This document shows, piece by piece, positions 5,720 through 7,408 of a DNA stretch of 7,408 nt. The stretch covers positions 1-7,408 of the forward strand of contig JBAQNA010000040.1 of assembly GCA_049303335.1 (NCBI GenBank), read 5' to 3'. The translations under genes were made by a program, and so were the position numbers. Origin of the DNA: DAIDAN01 sp049303335 (lineage in GTDB: Archaea; Aenigmatarchaeota; Aenigmatarchaeia; Aenigmatarchaeales; DAIDAN01). Positions within the stretch are counted from its first letter, which is position 1; every line of letters begins with the position of its first letter. The notes under the pieces were generated by a model. That model was not told where the DNA came from and ran no database searches. It worked only from the letters and a program-made list of their open reading frames with translations.

Positions 5720-6655
5720 ATGAAAAAAGCGGTATCCGCGCTGATTGCAACCGTCATTGTTGTGGCATTCACTGTGAGCGTGGCTGTGATAGTCACATCC
5801 TTCATGACCGGCGTGATAAAATTCCAGACGGACTCGGCATCAAGCCAGGCGGTGTGCGCGCAGAAAGGCTCGCTTCTTATCGACACCGCGATGTGCACGC
5901 GCGTGCGCGACAACTCGCTGGTCGGATATTGGAAGCTGGACAGCGTGAACGCGAGCAACTATACCGCGGACTCGAGCGGATACGGGAACGGCGGACTGAT
6001 GAAGAATTTTGCGAATCCGCCGTCGCAGAACTTCACCGCCGGGCAGATTGCGAACGGCACGCAGTTTGACGGCGCGAACGATTATGTGAACGTAACATCA
6101 ATGTCAGGCATGGGCGTCACTGTTGAGCTCTGGAAAAAGAACGGCACGGACGCCGGCTGGCTCCATCTTGTCAACTCGTCCGGAACACTTTATGTTAACG
6201 GCGCCGCGGGAAGCGGACAGGTTATTCCGGCGACAAACTCAAGCGGAACCGTGATCATAGGCAGGGATAATAGCGGAAACTATTTCAACGGCACAATCGA
6301 CGAAATGAAAGTTTACAACCGTACTCTGTCGGCGGATGAAATCCTGCAGCACTATCAGAACGGATTGCAAAAGTTCGCGGTGGACGGATATTTCAAGACA
6401 ATAAAAGCGTCGGTGAGAAACATCGGCTCAACGCCGCTCTCGAACTTCACGGTGTTCGCTGACATCAACGGCAGGCTTTACCAGAACGACACGCCGCTGA
6501 ACGGCGGGCTGACGCTTCCTGCGGCAAGCGAGCCGCTCACGCTCCAGGCCTACACCTATTACGACGGGCCGATAAAGACGCTGAAAGTCTCGGTGCTGAA
6601 CTGCCCGATATCAATGACAATGACGAACGACAGCGCCGCCGTAGGGACTTGCTGA
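5720..6655 (+). CDS. Archaeal pilin with a LamG domain inserted inside its head domain
   Basis: 311 residues. MKKA-VSALIATVIVVAFTVSVAVIV is an archaeal type IV pilin N-terminus (cleavage expected after A4). The head begins around residues 41-63 (AVCAQKG..LIDTAMCT), is interrupted by a compact LamG domain (about 66-214: SLVGYWKLDS ... GTLYVNG ... YFNGTIDEMKVYNRTLSADE), and resumes at FKTIKASVRNIGSTPLSNF through IKTLKVSVLNC. The parts on both sides match the uninterrupted pilin at 6714 (CTYANLD, VSIYNSGAEDLYNF, FKTLRITAIC). The distance from Cys to the SxxNxG strand is 26 residues there and 172 here, a difference close to the LamG length. Cys46, Cys59, Cys295 and Cys311 could form disulfides. 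Thirteen Asn-X-Ser/Thr sequons are present. A single-gene unit with its own promoter; likely a filament subunit displaying LamG. Confidence 0.85.
   Translation: MKKAVSALIATVIVVAFTVSVAVIVTSFMTGVIKFQTDSASSQAVCAQKGSLLIDTAMCTRVRDNSLVGYWKLDSVNASNYTADSSGYGNGGLMKNFANPPSQNFTAGQIANGTQFDGANDYVNVTSMSGMGVTVELWKKNGTDAGWLHLVNSSGTLYVNGAAGSGQVIPATNSSGTVIIGRDNSGNYFNGTIDEMKVYNRTLSADEILQHYQNGLQKFAVDGYFKTIKASVRNIGSTPLSNFTVFADINGRLYQNDTPLNGGLTLPAASEPLTLQAYTYYDGPIKTLKVSVLNCPISMTMTNDSAAVGTC
5915..6355 (+). repeat. LamG cassette, copy 2 (paired with 2699-3150)
   Basis: It shares long exact DNA matches with the LamG segment of the gene at 2135 (see that entry) and the same shortened centre. The opening TCGCTGGTCGGATA is also identical to the other copy up to its last base or two, and both encode the same VNASNYT motif. 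Confidence 0.7.
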
Positions 6656-6667
6656 AAACTGCGGAAT

Positions 6668-6685
6668 CGTAAAAAGTTTATATAT
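6668..6685 (+). promoter_or_regulatory. Archaeal promoter (A-rich BRE-like stretch plus TATA box)
   Basis: CGTAAAAAG is followed by TTTATATAT (6677-6685). The box centre lies 33-34 bases before ATG 6714 and 25 before an in-frame TTG at 6705. Either the mRNA has a leader of a few bases, or TTG 6705 is the leaderless start. Confidence 0.7.
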
Positions 6686-6713
6686 CAAAAAATATCAATA
6701 GTTCTTGATTCTT

Positions 6714-7196
6714 ATGAGCGCAAAAGCCATTTCACCTCTGATAGCAACAGTCCTTCTGATAGCGTTCACGATGGCCGCCGCGGCAATTGTGTTCGGCTGG
6801 GGCACTGGATTCATAAACGCGATTTTCAACCCCATTTCGGACAAGGGACCGAAAACCGTGCAGTGCACTTATGCGAATCTGGATGTGCAAAAGGCTGATG
6901 TTGTTTACAACTTTTCCGGCGTTTCAAGCAGCGTGAACGTTTCCATATACAACAGCGGCGCGGAGGATTTGTATAATTTTTCGCTCGGCATAATCACGAA
7001 CAGCGGAGTTTACACTTTCAACCCGACAAACCAGTATAACGAGACAACGCCGCTGGCAAAAGGCGTGGCAACGCTCCTGAAAGCCGTGAACTCGTCATCG
7101 GGCGCGCCCGCTGGCGGGGAAACTTTCAAGACGCTAAGGATAACGGCAATCTGCCAGAAATCCGACAGAAAAAGCTATGAAGTCGACATGACCTAA
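6714..7196 (+). CDS. Plain archaeal type IV pilin (no LamG domain)
   Basis: 160 residues from ATG 6714; TTG 6705 in frame would add three residues. MSAKA-ISPLIATVLLIAFTMAAAAIVFGW is a clear archaeal pilin N-terminus (DUF1628-like), cleavage expected after A5. The head, about residues 45-160, is one beta domain: CTYANLDVQ, then SVNVSIYNSGAEDLYNFSLG, and FKTLRITAICQKSD. Cys51 and Cys147 sit at the head edges and may bond. This is the usual size for a simple archaeal pilin, and it serves as the reference showing where LamG was inserted in the gene at 5720. Several sequons (NFS, NVS, NET, NSS) suggest glycosylation. It has its own promoter; no stem-loop terminator is seen on either side. Likely a main filament subunit. 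Confidence 0.87.
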   Translation: MSAKAISPLIATVLLIAFTMAAAAIVFGWGTGFINAIFNPISDKGPKTVQCTYANLDVQKADVVYNFSGVSSSVNVSIYNSGAEDLYNFSLGIITNSGVYTFNPTNQYNETTPLAKGVATLLKAVNSSSGAPAGGETFKTLRITAICQKSDRKSYEVDMT

Positions 7197-7199
7197 TAG

Positions 7200-7213
7200 C
7201 GCATGGTTTATAT
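7200..7213 (+). promoter_or_regulatory. Archaeal promoter for the last pilin gene
   Basis: TTTATAT at 7207-7213, directly after the upstream stop. The box centre is 27 bases before ATG 7237 and 33 before ATG 7243, so spacing favours the first. The BRE position (CGCATGG) is less A-rich than in the other promoters. Confidence 0.65.
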
Positions 7214-7231
7214 TAAAGTTTCTGCATTTAT

Positions 7232-7249
7232 TTTGCATGATAATGCAAA
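7232..7249 (+). repeat. Perfect inverted repeat over the predicted transcription and translation start
   Basis: TTTGCATGATAATGCAAA has 7-bp arms (7232-7238 and 7243-7249) and a four-base centre, covering both candidate start codons. A further TGCAT lies at 7223-7227. It could be an operator or a short hairpin at the mRNA 5' end; it is absent upstream of the paralogue at 4601. Confidence 0.5.
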
Positions 7250-7408
7250 GACAAAAAGCCATCTCCGCGGTTATCGCGACAATAATGCTTCTTATGACAA
7301 CCGTCTCGCTAATCGGAGTGTTTTACGTTTTCTCTTCAACTCTCGCAACACAGACAACTTCTTCCGGCTCCGAGCAGGCTTCGCAATTGACGGCGCAGTT
7401 GTCGCTGT
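7237..7408 (+). CDS. Archaeal pilin, N-terminal part (3' end outside window), paralogue of the pilin at 4601
   Basis: 57 codons are visible, running off the right edge. From ATG 7237 the protein begins MIMQRQKA-ISAVIATIMLLM, with cleavage expected after A8. ATG 7243 is an alternative, but the first fits the promoter spacing. The hydrophobic helix and following segment (VSLIGVFYVFSSTLATQTT, then SQLTAQLS) are nearly identical to those of the gene at 4601, with the main change at the short linker (SSGSE for GAGGQ). Whether it also carries a LamG domain cannot be seen. The pair brackets the genes at 5720 and 6714. It differs from its paralogue in having an inverted repeat across its start. Confidence 0.85.
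   Translation, partial: MIMQRQKAISAVIATIMLLMTTVSLIGVFYVFSSTLATQTTSSGSEQASQLTAQLSL
7252..7408 (+). repeat. Duplicated pilin 5' region, copy 2 (paired with 4604-4760)
   Basis: Ungapped and 83% identical to copy 1 over the 157 bases visible, running to the window edge. Same orientation, offset 2,648 bases. Confidence 0.8.

Noticed and set aside
5716..6069. Forward overlapping frame of 117 codons at the start of the pilin gene
   Set aside because: It is out of frame with the pilin, and rich in Arg, Glu and His with no motif; the pilin frame explains the sequence.
1..7408. CRISPR array, transposase, attachment sites, tRNA or rRNA
   Set aside because: No regularly spaced direct repeats with unique spacers, no recombinase-like protein, and no RNA gene signature on either strand.

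Overview
The window looks like a surface-appendage locus from an uncultivated archaeon. The archaeal signs are TATA-type promoters (TTTATTA or TTTATAT) about 24-27 bases before start codons, usually with A-rich BRE-like sequence just upstream; apparently leaderless first genes; one GGTGA ribosome-binding site inside an operon; and prepilin-like N-termini of archaeal type (K/R-G or K-A followed by one hydrophobic helix). Several N-termini resemble, from memory, families common in DPANN archaea such as Micrarchaeota or Diapherotrites. That placement is an inference. All supported genes are on the + strand, and I see no RNA genes, insertion sequences or CRISPR array.

Layout. (1) At the left edge lies the C-terminal part of a large secreted beta-sandwich protein with a DUF2341-like tail, followed after 13 bases by a membrane-anchored protein with two Ig-like domains. 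(2) A promoter then leads a compact three-gene operon: a LamG-containing pseudopilin, a small Cys-containing pseudopilin (joined by a GGTGA site overlapping the stop), and a KGQ-type pseudopilin (joined by an ATGA overlap). The last has an unusually long basic leader encoded by in-frame palindromic repeats. (3) Four single-gene units follow, each with its own promoter: a pilin with a LamG domain at its C-terminus, a pilin with a LamG domain inserted into its head, a plain pilin of 160 residues, and the start of a paralogue of the first.

How they may work together. The cluster supplies subunits only. No assembly ATPase, platform protein or prepilin peptidase is present, so assembly would rely on genes elsewhere. 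By analogy with other type IV filament systems, the operon-encoded proteins may be minor or tip subunits and the individually promoted ones main subunits. The repeated use of LamG (concanavalin-like) domains in different positions, together with many N-glycosylation sequons, suggests glycosylated adhesive filaments, perhaps binding polysaccharide or host surface. The most notable points are the LamG domain nested inside a pilin head, LamG cassettes shared between different pilin families, a base-composition mosaic in one pilin gene, and the palindromic repeats confined to a prepilin leader.
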